From positions 806,001-870,000 of the forward strand of contig NZ_CAJHAF010000001.1 of NCBI RefSeq assembly GCF_904846315.1: DNA of 64,000 bases. Direction: 5' to 3'. Origin of the DNA: Psychrobacter jeotgali. Lineage in GTDB: Bacteria; Pseudomonadota; Gammaproteobacteria; Pseudomonadales; Moraxellaceae. Both the position numbers and the translations under genes were made by a program. The notes under the pieces are model-generated. The model did not search any database. It saw nothing but the letters and a program-made list of their open reading frames with translations, and had not been told where the DNA came from. Position 1 is the stretch's first letter. Each line of letters begins with the position of its first letter. Positions 37,502-46,783 of this stretch are shown in pieces.

Positions 37502-38935
37502 TCAGCATTGGCTGTAGTTGACACTGACGCCGCTGGTTGCAGTAGGGATACGGTCATCAGCGTAAACTGCCAATCCGCCACGAGCGGTTTCCTTATACTT
37601 ATCAGACATGTCAGCACCAGTCTGTTTCATGGTTTGGATGGCTTTATCCAATGAAACAAAGTGCTGACCATTACCTCGACAGGCCAAACGGGCGGCATTA
37701 ATAGCTTTGACTGCCGCCATAGCATTACGCTCAATACAAGGTACTTGCACTAGGCCACCGATGGGATCACAAGTCAATCCAAGGTTGTGCTCAATACCAA
37801 TCTCGGCGGCATTAAGGCACTTGGCAGGGTCGCCGCCTAAGATCTCTGCTAAAGCAGAAGCCGCCATTGCGCAGGCAGAGCCCACCTCTCCTTGACAGCC
37901 CACTTCAGCGCCTGAAATAGAGGCATTTTGTTTAATTAAGCTGCCAATCGCTGTAGCATTTAATAAGAACTGGTGTACGCCTTGTTGACCATAACTCTGT
38001 AGAAAGTCGCGATAATAATGTAATACTGCCGGGATAATTCCTGCCGCACCATTCGTAGGCGCAGTGACTACTTTGCCGCCATTGGCATTTTCTTCGTTGA
38101 CCGCTAATGCATAAAGATCGACCCAATCCATTGCCGCTAATTTATCCGTTTGAGCTATAGGCAGCTCTTTTTCAGCCAATAATTGCAGATGTAGCGCTTG
38201 CGCACGGCGCTTTACTTCTAAGCCTCCAGGTAGTATTCCTCCATTTTGGCACCCTTGTCTGACACACTCTTGCATCACCTCCCAAATGGCATCTAAATAA
38301 GACAATATCTCGCTCTCATCGCGGTAATGACATTCATTAGCCAGTACCAGCTCGCTAATACTGAGATTATGTTGGCGGCATTGCTCAAGTAATTCGGCAG
38401 CACTGTTAAAGGGGTAAGGTAAATCATTAATAGTAGGGCTGGCATGATCTATATCTGGGGTGCTAGCATCCTGTTCATTAATAACAAAACCGCCCCCAAC
38501 AGAGTAATAAGTTTGCTGATAAACCACCCCATCTAAAAAAACTGCACGAAGGGTCAGCGCATTGGGATGATAAGGTAAGACGGTGTCATCGTACCAGTAG
38601 ATATCACCCTCGCTGTCAAAGTCAATAAGGTGTGCGCCTGATAAATTCAGTGTTTTATCAGACAGTATAGGCGCTAGATATTGCTCAGTGAGACGCGTAT
38701 CAATGGTGCTTGGCGTATGACCGAGCAAACCTAGCAAGATTGCAGTATCAGTAGCGTGCCCCTTGCCGGTGGCGGCAAGAGAACCGTAAAGCTCAACCTC
38801 AATGCTTTTAATAGTGGTTAGTGGAGCTTGCTTTACTAATGAAGTTAAAAATAAGTTGGCAGCTACCATGGGCCCCACAGTATGTGAGCTTGAGGGACCA
38901 ATACCAATTTTGAATAAATCAAAAACACTAATCAT
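37502..38935 (-). CDS. sdaA: L-serine ammonia-lyase (iron-sulfur)
   Basis: This 477-residue enzyme deaminates L-serine to pyruvate. It is the single-chain bacterial form, with an N-terminal beta domain starting [24 protein letters not shown] and a C-terminal catalytic domain holding [21 protein letters not shown] and [19 protein letters not shown], whose cysteines bind the [4Fe-4S] cluster. Length and motifs are standard. It faces the lipoprotein gene tail to tail and is divergent from the NCS2 permease gene. Confidence 0.95.
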   Translation of the reverse strand: MISVFDLFKIGIGPSSSHTVGPMVAANLFLTSLVKQAPLTTIKSIEVELYGSLAATGKGHATDTAILLGLLGHTPSTIDTRLTEQYLAPILSDKTLNLSGAHLIDFDSEGDIYWYDDTVLPYHPNALTLRAVFLDGVVYQQTYYSVGGGFVINEQDASTPDIDHASPTINDLPYPFNSAAELLEQCRQHNLSISELVLANECHYRDESEILSYLDAIWEVMQECVRQGCQNGGILPGGLEVKRRAQALHLQLLAEKELPIAQTDKLAAMDWVDLYALAVNEENANGGKVVTAPTNGAAGIIPAVLHYYRDFLQSYGQQGVHQFLLNATAIGSLIKQNASISGAEVGCQGEVGSACAMAASALAEILGGDPAKCLNAAEIGIEHNLGLTCDPIGGLVQVPCIERNAMAAVKAINAARLACRGNGQHFVSLDKAIQTMKQTGADMSDKYKETARGGLAVYADDRIPTATSGVSVNYSQC

Positions 38936-39304
38936 GAGAGACTACCAAAAAATTAAAATAAAAGGATAAAAGCTCGACTGTACTGTATAAATGGAGAGTG
39001 AATAATCGCTTTTGTTTATTATTAAATTCCGTTATGATGCACGGCATCAATAGTTGTGTAACAATCTGTAAATCAATGGCCGTTATCAAGCGTCATTATA
39101 AGACTCAGTAGCTATTAGCACTAGCAATTAAAATATTAAATTTAGTAGAACACATCTATCTTTAGATCGCTAGCAAAAGTTAACGCTAGTAGATAATAAA
39201 GGCTTGATTTTGAGTGCTTTTTTATAAGATGTCGTTGTATTAATTTATTCTGAGTAAAGGTGGTCATCTGATTTACTCTGTTAGGCCATAAAGGAAAAGT
39301 ACGC
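38936..39304. other. Divergent gap between sdaA and the NCS2 permease gene
   Basis: It must contain promoters for both genes. A TATGAT preceded by TTGTTT (15-base spacing) near 39013-39035 is a weak candidate for the permease. No riboswitch, repeat or hairpin could be supported. Confidence 0.4.
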
Positions 39305-40696
39305 ATGAAACCTTCCTCAGAGCATTCCACTCAAGAGCCCAATGCATTAGAAGCTGCTGGTATCGATCCTGCGGTTATGAACTTGACTAACAATCCAGAT
39401 TTTGAAAATGGACGTTGGTTCCCCAATTGGCGGCCTTATACGGGCGATCTTGATCTTAATCCTGTCGGTATCAATGAATACTTGCCACCAGCTAAAAGTC
39501 TGTTATTAGGTATCCAGCATACTTTTGCGATGTTTGGTGCCACCGTTCTAGCCCCTTTGTTGATGGGTTTTGATGCCAATCTAGCTATCTTGATGTCAGG
39601 TATCTGTACGGTGATGTTCTTTGTGATTACCGGTGGCAGGATGCCAAGCTACCTAGGCTCTAGCTTTGCTTTTATCGGTCCGGTCATCGCCGTAACGGCT
39701 TATGCTGGGGTTGGCTTTAATAGCAATCTAGATGTTGCTTTGGGCGGCATTATGGTCTGCGGTATCATTTATGCACTGGTTGGTTTACTGGTTATGAAGA
39801 CGGGCACTGGCTGGATTGAGAGCTTGATGCCGCCTATTGTCACCGGTGCGATTGTAATGATTATCGGTCTTAATTTAGCACCAGTAACTATTCAAGGCGT
39901 ATCGGCTAATCAGTTCGATGCGTGGATGGCAGCACTGACCGTACTGCTTATCAGTGGGGTGGCGGTATTTACTCGTGGCATGCTCAGGCGCTTGTTGCTA
40001 TTGATCGGTTTGATACTGTCTTATGTTATCTACTATCTAGTAACTAATATTATGGGTTATGGGACACCGATTGACTTTAGCGGAGTTCAAGCGGCGGCGT
40101 GGATTGGCTTGCCGGATATACATACGCCACGTTTTGAGCTCAGCGCTATCGTTTTAATTGCGCCAGTCGCCTTTATCCTTGTTGCTGAGAATTTGGGTCA
40201 TTTTAAAGCGGTTGAAGGCATGACCAAAGCTCGAGTGACTCCTTATATGGGTCGAGCATTCTTCGCTGATGGTTTAGCCACCACTTTCTCAGCCGGATTC
40301 GGCGGTACCGGGGTGACTACTTATGCTGAGAATATTGGAGTCATGGCGGTGACCAAAGTCTACAGTACGACGATATTTGTCGTAGCTGGGCTGGTCGCTA
40401 TCTTATTAGGGTTGTCACCCAAGTTTGGCGCTATTATTCAAACTATTCCGCCAGCATTATTGGGCGGTGCTTCTATTATCGTATTTGGTTTAATTGCTAT
40501 TGCCGGTGCTAAAATTTGGTTGGATAACCGTATTGATTTTACTAAAAATAGCAATCTTATCGTAGCAGCGGTCACCGTTATTATGGGTACTGGCAACTTT
40601 AGTCTACATATAGGCGGCTTTGATTTGGGCGGTATTGGTACGGCAACTTTGACTGCTATTGTGCTCAATGCTTTATTTAATCGCCAAAAAGCCTAA
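39305..40696 (+). CDS. NCS2-family uracil/xanthine permease
   Basis: The 463-residue protein has about twelve to fourteen hydrophobic segments typical of UraA/XanQ symporters, with ILLGIQHTFAMFGATVLAPLLMG at the first helices, and APVAFILVAENLGHFKAVEGMTK at the conserved glutamate helix, then GTGVTTYAENIGVMAVTK. The AENLGHF motif and YAENIG suggest uracil or xanthine/guanine transport driven by protons; the exact nucleobase is unresolved. AAGGAAAAG supports the ATG at 39305. Confidence 0.88.
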   Translation: MKPSSEHSTQEPNALEAAGIDPAVMNLTNNPDFENGRWFPNWRPYTGDLDLNPVGINEYLPPAKSLLLGIQHTFAMFGATVLAPLLMGFDANLAILMSGICTVMFFVITGGRMPSYLGSSFAFIGPVIAVTAYAGVGFNSNLDVALGGIMVCGIIYALVGLLVMKTGTGWIESLMPPIVTGAIVMIIGLNLAPVTIQGVSANQFDAWMAALTVLLISGVAVFTRGMLRRLLLLIGLILSYVIYYLVTNIMGYGTPIDFSGVQAAAWIGLPDIHTPRFELSAIVLIAPVAFILVAENLGHFKAVEGMTKARVTPYMGRAFFADGLATTFSAGFGGTGVTTYAENIGVMAVTKVYSTTIFVVAGLVAILLGLSPKFGAIIQTIPPALLGGASIIVFGLIAIAGAKIWLDNRIDFTKNSNLIVAAVTVIMGTGNFSLHIGGFDLGGIGTATLTAIVLNALFNRQKA

Positions 40697-40778
40697 GGGT
40701 AAATAAAAGGAATTGGGTAAGAGCTTAATGAGTCGTTTTAGCGGTTAGCTCTTTTATTAGTACTTATATCGACATGCC

Positions 40779-41708
40779 CTAGAATTTACGTTTATAGAAT
40801 CGGGAAAAGAAGCGATAGCGTCTTAGGGTGCGCGGTTTGGGATTCAGCGAGCCTAGGTAAATGGCGAACATAGTCAGAAATGCGCCGCTCCACTGCAAAG
40901 TATTGATGGATTTACCAAGCCAACTGTAATCTATCACTAAGGCTGCAATGGGCTCGCTCAATAGCAGTAGACCGGTGATTGCCAGTGATAGTTTGGGGAT
41001 AGAGTAAGCGATCAAGCCCCAAGCCAAGCACTGCATGACAGCGCCATATATCAAAATCCAACCGAGCTCAGACCAAGTGCTGGGCATAATATTACCGCTA
41101 TCTAATATTAGCATCGGTATAATCATCGCCAGTACGCCGCCAACACTAACCAGTTGCATCAATATAAAGATGGGTGTCGGTTCGGTATCATGAGTTTTTC
41201 GAATAAAGCTCATAGAGGCGGCGAGCATAGCGCCTGATACGATACCGGTGACAAAACCCCAAGTAGCGGCGGTATTTTGAGCAAATTCGGGACTACCAAT
41301 CAAAGCTACCCCTAACATGGCTAAGCAAAGACTGATCAATTGTAAAATAGACTGGCGCTCACTGAAGAATAAAAACCCAATAGCGGCTAAGAAAAATATC
41401 TGTAAACTGTTTAATAAGGTTGAGATACCGGGACCAACCGCATAAATACTCTCATGCCAAAGCGCTAAGTCTAAACCTAAGAAAACCCCAGATAATAATC
41501 CATAGACTACCGCTCGACGCGAACGAGGCAATCGCTGCCCTGTCATTTTCGCTAGTATAGTAAAGACCACGCCTGAGATTGCTAGCCGCCAGAACGACAT
41601 CGCCCAGCCGCCAATATCCACATGAGCGACAATAAGGCTGCCTAAGCCAAAGATAATACAACCTATCACTAAACCAATAGATGCAGAGCGTGAAGCTGCG
41701 TCAGCCAT
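40779..41708 (-). CDS. EamA-family DMT transporter
   Basis: The 309-residue protein has ten predicted hydrophobic helices in two EamA repeats, with an N-terminal GLVIGCIIFGLGSLIVAHV and a C-terminal LLLLSEPIAALVIDYSWLG. Members export metabolites such as amino acids or drugs. The C-terminal tail RTLRRYRFFSRFYKRKF is strongly basic, consistent with a cytoplasmic end. Substrate unknown. It converges on the permease gene. Confidence 0.87.
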   Translation of the reverse strand: MADAASRSASIGLVIGCIIFGLGSLIVAHVDIGGWAMSFWRLAISGVVFTILAKMTGQRLPRSRRAVVYGLLSGVFLGLDLALWHESIYAVGPGISTLLNSLQIFFLAAIGFLFFSERQSILQLISLCLAMLGVALIGSPEFAQNTAATWGFVTGIVSGAMLAASMSFIRKTHDTEPTPIFILMQLVSVGGVLAMIIPMLILDSGNIMPSTWSELGWILIYGAVMQCLAWGLIAYSIPKLSLAITGLLLLSEPIAALVIDYSWLGKSINTLQWSGAFLTMFAIYLGSLNPKPRTLRRYRFFSRFYKRKF

Positions 41709-42006
41709 AACTTTTCCTTTGCGTAAATGCCAGCTTTTTCACTCGCTGATATAGCTATTTACCGTTCAAAATGAACCCAAGCTAAAGTTTACTAGATGTC
41801 AGAGTTGAATGCGAATGCTGACAATTTTCTGACAGATTCTATAGCTTGCTGTTACACCTTTACTTAATATTGATAGGCGGCTGAGCTGCTATTTGCTAAA
41901 GTAACTGCTTGTATTTGAAATGATTATTTACGAAGTGCATTTATAGAGGGTAATAGCTTGAAGCTTTTATTCTAATCACGTTTAATTCTTACTATTGGGT
42001 TCTTTT

Positions 42007-43053
42007 ATGGATCAAAGTAATATCTATAAAACCAGCTACAGAACCACTAGCTTGCAAAATATATCGAAGGCTTTTTATTTGCTATTTGCTTCTATAATGG
42101 CAACCTTGCTACGTCTATCTATAGCTATCAGTGTGGTAGTTGGTAGTGTTTTTATGGTATCAACTGTGCAAGCAGCCAGCTGCAAAGTCCCTAAAAGTTA
42201 TTATAAGAATGTCTCTTGTACCGCTGATAGTAATTACTTCTTAGCGAAAAAAGACTTTGGTGCCCCCGTAGCGCTTATCGATAAAAATGGTAAAAAGGTC
42301 GCTGACTTAATGGACTTTCAACGGGTCGATGGAGCCAAGATAGCAGGCGGTCTAATGCCAGTACAACGTAACAGCCGGGTCGGTTATGTCAACATGCAAG
42401 GCCGGTTAGTGATTCCGACTATGTATGATATTTTAAAAGACGATCAAGGCTGGGCACGTCCCGTATCTGAGGGGCGCATTGTGGTCAAAAGAAATGGTCA
42501 TTACGGGGTCATTAATACCTCTAATCAAACTATCGTGCCTTTTTCATCCGCCATTACTAATATTGACAATTATCGCGGCGGCATAGCAAAGGTGCGCAAG
42601 AACCAAGCGCTAAGCCGGCTGGATAAAAATGGTAAAACGACTAGCGACCCTAATGCCAAAGCCGAAACTAAAGCGCCTGTGCAAGCCTCAGACAATCGAG
42701 TGAACCCCTCTATACCCCTTCCTTTTACAACCTTGCAGCCGCATCAGCAAGACGGAAAGTGGGGATTCGTGGATGAGAAAAAGGTAACGATGATTACTTA
42801 TTCCTTCGATGATGTACGCCCTTTTTCTGAGGGTTTAGCTGGGGTGCGTGTCGATGATAATTGGGGATTTGTTAACTTAGGCGGCGATTTAGTCATCCCT
42901 TTTCGTTATGATAATAAGATAACTAAAGCCCATGACAATTATAACGGCGTATCCGCTTTTGTCTTTAATAATGGCAAAGCTTGGGTGGGCAATCTCAACA
43001 ATGGCGATAAAATGTGTATTGATAAACAGGGCGAAACCGTTAGTTGTGATTGA
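42007..43053 (+). CDS. Exported WG-repeat protein
   Basis: The 348-residue protein has a hydrophobic N terminus with a likely cleavage site after VQA-AS near residue 53, a long n-region, and WG-type repeats in the mature part (VGYVNMQGRLVIPTMYD, HYGVINTSNQTIVPF, KWGFVDEKK, NWGFVNLGGDLVIPFRYD). Such repeats form beta-propeller-like surfaces. Two more cysteine pairs (SCK...SC; MCIDKQGETVSC) may be disulphides. Function unknown. ATG 42007 was preferred to TTG 41995. A terminator lies after it. Confidence 0.83.
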   Translation: MDQSNIYKTSYRTTSLQNISKAFYLLFASIMATLLRLSIAISVVVGSVFMVSTVQAASCKVPKSYYKNVSCTADSNYFLAKKDFGAPVALIDKNGKKVADLMDFQRVDGAKIAGGLMPVQRNSRVGYVNMQGRLVIPTMYDILKDDQGWARPVSEGRIVVKRNGHYGVINTSNQTIVPFSSAITNIDNYRGGIAKVRKNQALSRLDKNGKTTSDPNAKAETKAPVQASDNRVNPSIPLPFTTLQPHQQDGKWGFVDEKKVTMITYSFDDVRPFSEGLAGVRVDDNWGFVNLGGDLVIPFRYDNKITKAHDNYNGVSAFVFNNGKAWVGNLNNGDKMCIDKQGETVSCD

Positions 43054-43062
43054 TAAGGTTAA

Positions 43063-43081
43063 TATAGTCAGTTGAAAGTAA
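43063..43081. repeat. Dispersed intergenic repeat, copy 3 (partial)
   Basis: TATAGTCAGTTGAAAGTAA lies ten bases after the WG-protein stop and matches the first 19 bases of the copy at 37422; similarity then fades. Confidence 0.62.
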
Positions 43082-43144
43082 GGATTTTAAAGTGACTCAA
43101 CTATATGTCCAACAATACCGCTTGAACATAGCTGGCTTTTACAT

Positions 43145-43188
43145 AAAAACAGCGCTAGAGGTTGTTTAAAACTTCTAGCGCTGTTTTT
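43145..43188. terminator. Bidirectional terminator between WG protein and hydrolase
   Basis: AAAAACAGCGCTAGA pairs perfectly with TCTAGCGCTGTTTTT (15 base pairs, 14-base loop), with A and T runs on either side, and serves the convergent genes. Confidence 0.92.
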
Positions 43189-43200
43189 TTTCAACACGTC

Positions 43201-44250
43201 CTAATCTAATAAATGCTTTTGGATCAATTCAACCAAGTAGGGCTGATAGTAGGTAGGGATGTCATGAGCCATACCTTCTATCAAATGAAAAGCTGCATTG
43301 GGAATGGTTTTGGCAACCACCCGCCCTTGTGAAGCTGGCAGTAGACCATCGGCGCTACCATGAATCACGATAGTTGGGGCTTTAACTTGCTTACTAAAGC
43401 GGCTGATAGAGCCTGAAGCTAAAATAGCATTAAGCTGCTGCACTGTACCTAAAGGATGGAAATTGCGCTGATAGCGTATCTTGGCAATCTCACGTACAGT
43501 ACGCACATTGACATGCCCTGGCGTTCCTACGGTCTTCATAAACCAAACGCTATGACGCACAATATCGCGCTCAGAATGACTCTCAGGACGATTGATCAGG
43601 GTGTATAGCTGTTTTGGTCTAGGAGGCTTCAAAAAGGCGCGGTTGGTGGTGGTAAACATAAGTGCCATACGTTTTACTAAGCTTGGATAACGCGCAGCAG
43701 CGATCTGAGCGATCATACCGCCCATTGAGGCGCCGAGCAGATGAGTGCTGCCAAGATTTAACGCCTTAATTAGCCGTACCGTATCTTCTGCCATATCGGT
43801 CAAATTATAAGCGACCTGCTGACTCTTATTCGATAATCCGGTTTGTAAGCGCATCATCATCTTTAGCTGGCTAACCCGAGGTAGACCTTCGATTTGAACT
43901 TTGGAGGACAGGCCGATATCACGATTGTCAAAACGGATCACAAAGAATCCGGCATCAATCAAACGTTTAACAAAATCGTTTGGCCAAAAAACCATCTGTG
44001 AGCCCAATCCCATAATCATTAGTAAAGGGGGATTGGTAGGATCACCGCCAGCCTCAACGCACAGCTCAATACCATCTCCGATATCGATCATGGCCTGATA
44101 GAGATCATCATTTAGATCAGAGGCACGCCAAGCATGCTTACCAAATTGCTGCCATGCCGGCGTGGGATAATAGTAAGAGACTGCTGAAGAGTCAGCAGCA
44201 TCAAGATCATCAGAATGACTGAAGGATTGTGAATGTTTTGGGTCGATCAT
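43201..44250 (-). CDS. Alpha/beta hydrolase
   Basis: The 349-residue protein has the alpha/beta-hydrolase fold: LLMIMGLGSQMVFWPNDF near the N terminus, VIRFDNRDIGLSSK, the nucleophile serine in LLGASMGGMIAQIAA, an acid in VIHGSADGLLPASQG and the histidine in EGMAHDIPT. No signal peptide. Substrate unknown; relatives include carboxylesterases and lactonases. It lies 42 bases after the rubredoxin gene on the same strand, so the two form an operon. Confidence 0.9.
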   Translation of the reverse strand: MIDPKHSQSFSHSDDLDAADSSAVSYYYPTPAWQQFGKHAWRASDLNDDLYQAMIDIGDGIELCVEAGGDPTNPPLLMIMGLGSQMVFWPNDFVKRLIDAGFFVIRFDNRDIGLSSKVQIEGLPRVSQLKMMMRLQTGLSNKSQQVAYNLTDMAEDTVRLIKALNLGSTHLLGASMGGMIAQIAAARYPSLVKRMALMFTTTNRAFLKPPRPKQLYTLINRPESHSERDIVRHSVWFMKTVGTPGHVNVRTVREIAKIRYQRNFHPLGTVQQLNAILASGSISRFSKQVKAPTIVIHGSADGLLPASQGRVVAKTIPNAAFHLIEGMAHDIPTYYQPYLVELIQKHLLD

Positions 44251-44292
44251 AAGCTTTCCTATTTAGAGTATCGTTAACTAAAAGGCTATTAA

Positions 44293-44457
44293 TCAAAACT
44301 CTACCATCTCAAAATCAAGCTTGCCCACACCGCATTCAGGGCATGTCCAGTCATCAGGGATATCCTCCCATTTAGTACCGGGAGCTATCCCTTCTTCTGG
44401 GCAGCCAAGCTCTTCGTCGTAAATCCAGCCACAAACAATACATTCATAACGTTTCAT
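44293..44457 (-). CDS. Rubredoxin
   Basis: A 54-residue protein too short to be obvious among longer reading frames. It reads MKRYECIVCGWIYDEELG and later DDWTCPECGVGKLDFEM: two CxxCG motifs (IVCG and PECG in context) that bind one iron, with the length and composition of a rubredoxin electron carrier. AGGA seven bases before the ATG at 44457 is the ribosome site. It precedes the hydrolase gene by 42 bases. Its partner reductase or oxygenase is not in the window. Confidence 0.95.
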   Translation of the reverse strand: MKRYECIVCGWIYDEELGCPEEGIAPGTKWEDIPDDWTCPECGVGKLDFEMVEF

Positions 44458-44795
44458 ATTTATTCCTATCGATCGATATCAACTTTATAACCTACTTTTA
44501 GGCTTTGCCTCAAGGTTATACTGATACTATAAAAGCGCACGTAGTTTAGCATATAACTAGACTGACATGATTAAGTTTACACTTGTATATTGAGATAAAT
44601 ATGTGTTTATCAAGTTCAAATTTAGCGTTCAGTCAATTTTTCTATTTTCCTTTATTGACTCTCTTTTTATGCTACTAAGCCGCTAAAATAAAGCCAGTTA
44701 TGCTATGATAGCCGCCATTAATTTCACTATTATATATTGCTAATGGCTGATATATCAGGGCTTGCCTCTATCAGTCGTTTAAGTTAAGGATCGCT
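44458..44795. other. 338-base divergent gap between rubredoxin and apt
   Basis: It should hold promoters for both genes. The best candidate is the extended -10 listed at 44701-44709. Nothing else recognisable. Confidence 0.4.
44701..44709 (+). promoter_or_regulatory. Candidate extended -10 for apt
   Basis: TG at 44701-44702, C, then TATGAT at 44704-44709; no convincing -35. It would give a leader of about 80 bases. Confidence 0.33.
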
Positions 44796-45359
44796 ATGAG
44801 CGCTACTGCTAAACCTCTTAATACTGAGTCTGAACTGTCTGATGATATAACTACGGATCATCCTTTTTGGCAAATCATCCGCACAGTTCCTGACTTTCCT
44901 AAACCGGGCATTGACTTTTATGACATTACGCCCTTACTGCGCAGTCATATTAATGAGGTTATTGATGCATTACTAGCGGCTTTACCTAAAGGTCTTATGG
45001 ACGAGGTCGATTGTCTAGGCGCGGTCGAAGCGCGCGGGTTTGTATTTGCAAGCTTGCTGGCAGGTAGGCTGGGTAAGGGTATGATTTTATTACGTAAACC
45101 GGGTAAACTACCTCCTCCAGTTGCTAATAAAGCTTATGCTCTAGAATACGGCAAAGATACACTGGAGATGCAAAATAACCTACCTCCTGAGCGAGTATTA
45201 TTGGTAGATGACATTTTGGCGACAGGCGGTACGTTGACCACGGCTTATGAGCTTTGCAAATCTGCTGAACACACCGTAGTAGGGGCTTTAGTATTGTTAG
45301 ACTTAGTCGATTTGCACGGCAAATTTCCCGTACCTGTTTATACGGTGTTGAGGGCATAA
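44796..45359 (+). CDS. apt: Adenine phosphoribosyltransferase
   Basis: The 187-residue enzyme salvages adenine to AMP. It shows RTVPDFPKPGIDFYDITPLL, GAVEARGFVFASLLAGRLG, the adenine-site LLRKPGKLPPPV, and the PRPP-binding RVLLVDDILATGGTL. Length fits the family. Two hundred and thirty bases after its stop lies a strong terminator (45591), giving an unusually long 3' region if the transcript ends there. Confidence 0.95.
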   Translation: MSATAKPLNTESELSDDITTDHPFWQIIRTVPDFPKPGIDFYDITPLLRSHINEVIDALLAALPKGLMDEVDCLGAVEARGFVFASLLAGRLGKGMILLRKPGKLPPPVANKAYALEYGKDTLEMQNNLPPERVLLVDDILATGGTLTTAYELCKSAEHTVVGALVLLDLVDLHGKFPVPVYTVLRA

Positions 45360-45590
45360 AAATACTTGAGGATAAAACTGGATAAAAGTATAAATGAACA
45401 AAGGGCATACAATTTGAGTAGCTACTGTTATTGATTCTATTCAGTTGCCGCTATAGGCTAAGGGTATATAAAGGTTGAGCTAACGGTTTAAACTGCTCAT
45501 TTAAGTAGTTGATTTAAAATAAACCTTAATTTGGTCCCATTTAAATATATAGCTTAAACATACAGTCTTTAACAACAATAAGTGTTCATA

Positions 45591-45627
45591 ACTGGTAAAT
45601 CTTAATTGATTTACCAGTCTTTTTTTA
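45591..45627 (+). terminator. Strong intrinsic terminator in the leader of the DUF305 gene
   Basis: ACTGGTAAATC at 45591-45601 pairs perfectly with GATTTACCAGT at 45608-45618 over a 6-base loop and is followed by CTTTTTTTT. It ends only about 20 bases before the DUF305 start codon, whose ribosome site (AAAGGAGA) lies immediately behind it. Either it ends the apt transcript or it acts as an attenuator of the downstream gene. Confidence 0.9.
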
Positions 45628-45648
45628 GATGATAATAAAGGAGAAACC

Positions 45649-46404
45649 ATGGCTAGTATTAATCGCTCACGTCTTGCTATGCTAACCGCTAGTGTGAGTA
45701 CTGCTCTGATGCTCAGTGCCTGCCAGCCTGCCAATGATACTGATGTCATAGACGGAGCAGCAACAGAAGATGTCGCAACCGTTGATATGACTGAAGCTGA
45801 AGCTGCGGCAGTAAACGATGCTCATGAGATGGCAGCAGAGGGTAGGCCAACGACGCCTATGTATAAAGAGTACAATGATTCGATGATCAAGATGCATGAT
45901 GAGATGATGGATGGTATGAACTACAATGATCCTGACGCTGCATTTGCTAAAGGTATGCTCGGTCATCATATTGGTGCGGTCGACATGGCAGAGATTCAAC
46001 TCAAATATGGCAGTGATCCAGAAATGCGTCAGTTGGCACAAGAGATTATCGATGCTCAGAAAGCTGAGATAGAACAGATGCAAACTTGGCTCGCTAACAA
46101 TCCTGATGCTGCTGAAGCTACTGCTGATACTGCAGCCATGCAAAAGGCTTATGCGGATGGTATGGACGCAATGCATGATGAGATGATGCTCGGTATCGCT
46201 GACCCTGACCCGGATATGGCCTTTGCTCGTGGTATGTTACCGCATCATGTGGGCGCGGTAGATATGGCAGAAGTACAGCTCAAATACGGCAAGGATGCAG
46301 AGATGCGCAATCTGGCGCAAGAGGTTATCGATGCTCAGCAGCCTGAAATTGAGCAAATGCGTAACTGGATTACTGCTAATGGTGGTAAGGTGCCGGGTGC
46401 TTAG
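45649..46404 (+). CDS. DUF305 lipoprotein with duplicated domain
   Basis: The 251-residue protein has a lipoprotein signal with lipobox (LMLSAC, about residue 26). Two DUF305-like units follow: GMLGHHIGAVDMAEIQLKYG with EIIDAQKAEIEQMQTW in the first half, and GMLPHHVGAVDMAEVQLKYG with EVIDAQQPEIEQMRNW in the second. The repeated HH-x5-DM-x4 pattern could bind a metal; copper has been suggested for the family, but I do not assert it here. The N-terminal linker is acidic. It sits in the periplasm or outer membrane. Its start is supported by AAAGGAGA. Confidence 0.9.
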   Translation: MASINRSRLAMLTASVSTALMLSACQPANDTDVIDGAATEDVATVDMTEAEAAAVNDAHEMAAEGRPTTPMYKEYNDSMIKMHDEMMDGMNYNDPDAAFAKGMLGHHIGAVDMAEIQLKYGSDPEMRQLAQEIIDAQKAEIEQMQTWLANNPDAAEATADTAAMQKAYADGMDAMHDEMMLGIADPDPDMAFARGMLPHHVGAVDMAEVQLKYGKDAEMRNLAQEVIDAQQPEIEQMRNWITANGGKVPGA

Positions 46405-46444
46405 TTTTGGTTTTTAAAAATACTAGGGTTTAGAAACGATGTTT

Positions 46445-46479
46445 AAAAAGCGTCCTGATTTATAGTCAGGGCGCTTTTT
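46445..46479 (+). terminator. Intrinsic terminator after the DUF305 gene
   Basis: AAAAAGCGTCCTGA pairs with TCAGGGCGCTTTTT (one G-T pair) over a 7-base loop, then AATTTTTG. Confidence 0.87.
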
Positions 46480-46658
46480 AATTTTTGTTAGTAATTTTTA
46501 ATAATACCATGCGCTAGTGATTATATACTGATAGCGGTATAATAAATTTCTTTAAGTTTGAAGAATTAATTATTTGGTAAAGTTGATATTTATTGCTATT
46601 TGAACACCTGAAATAATATTTCTAATTTCATTAAAGGTTATTTTTTGTATACTTAAAA

Positions 46659-46667
46659 TGCTATAAT
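46659..46667 (+). promoter_or_regulatory. Candidate extended -10 promoter of the three-gene ABC-3C system
   Basis: TG at 46659-46660, C, then perfect TATAAT at 46662-46667 in an A/T-rich stretch, 117 bases before the TTG start of the first gene. No good -35 at 17 bases, as usual for extended -10 promoters. The rest of the 46480-46783 gap has nothing else I can name. Confidence 0.48.
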
Positions 46668-46783
46668 ATTTCTATTAGAATAAATAAGTTGTTTGAACTA
46701 TTCGGTTGTAGAGACTATAAACTCTATTAGTGCAAAGAAGACTTTGATCCAAAATCATAAAGCAATTAGAAGGGAGTTTTAAA

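Noticed and set aside
45682..46176. 164-residue reading frame opposite the DUF305 gene
   Set aside because: It is the antisense shadow of a repetitive gene, has no ribosome site and a Ser/His-rich composition.
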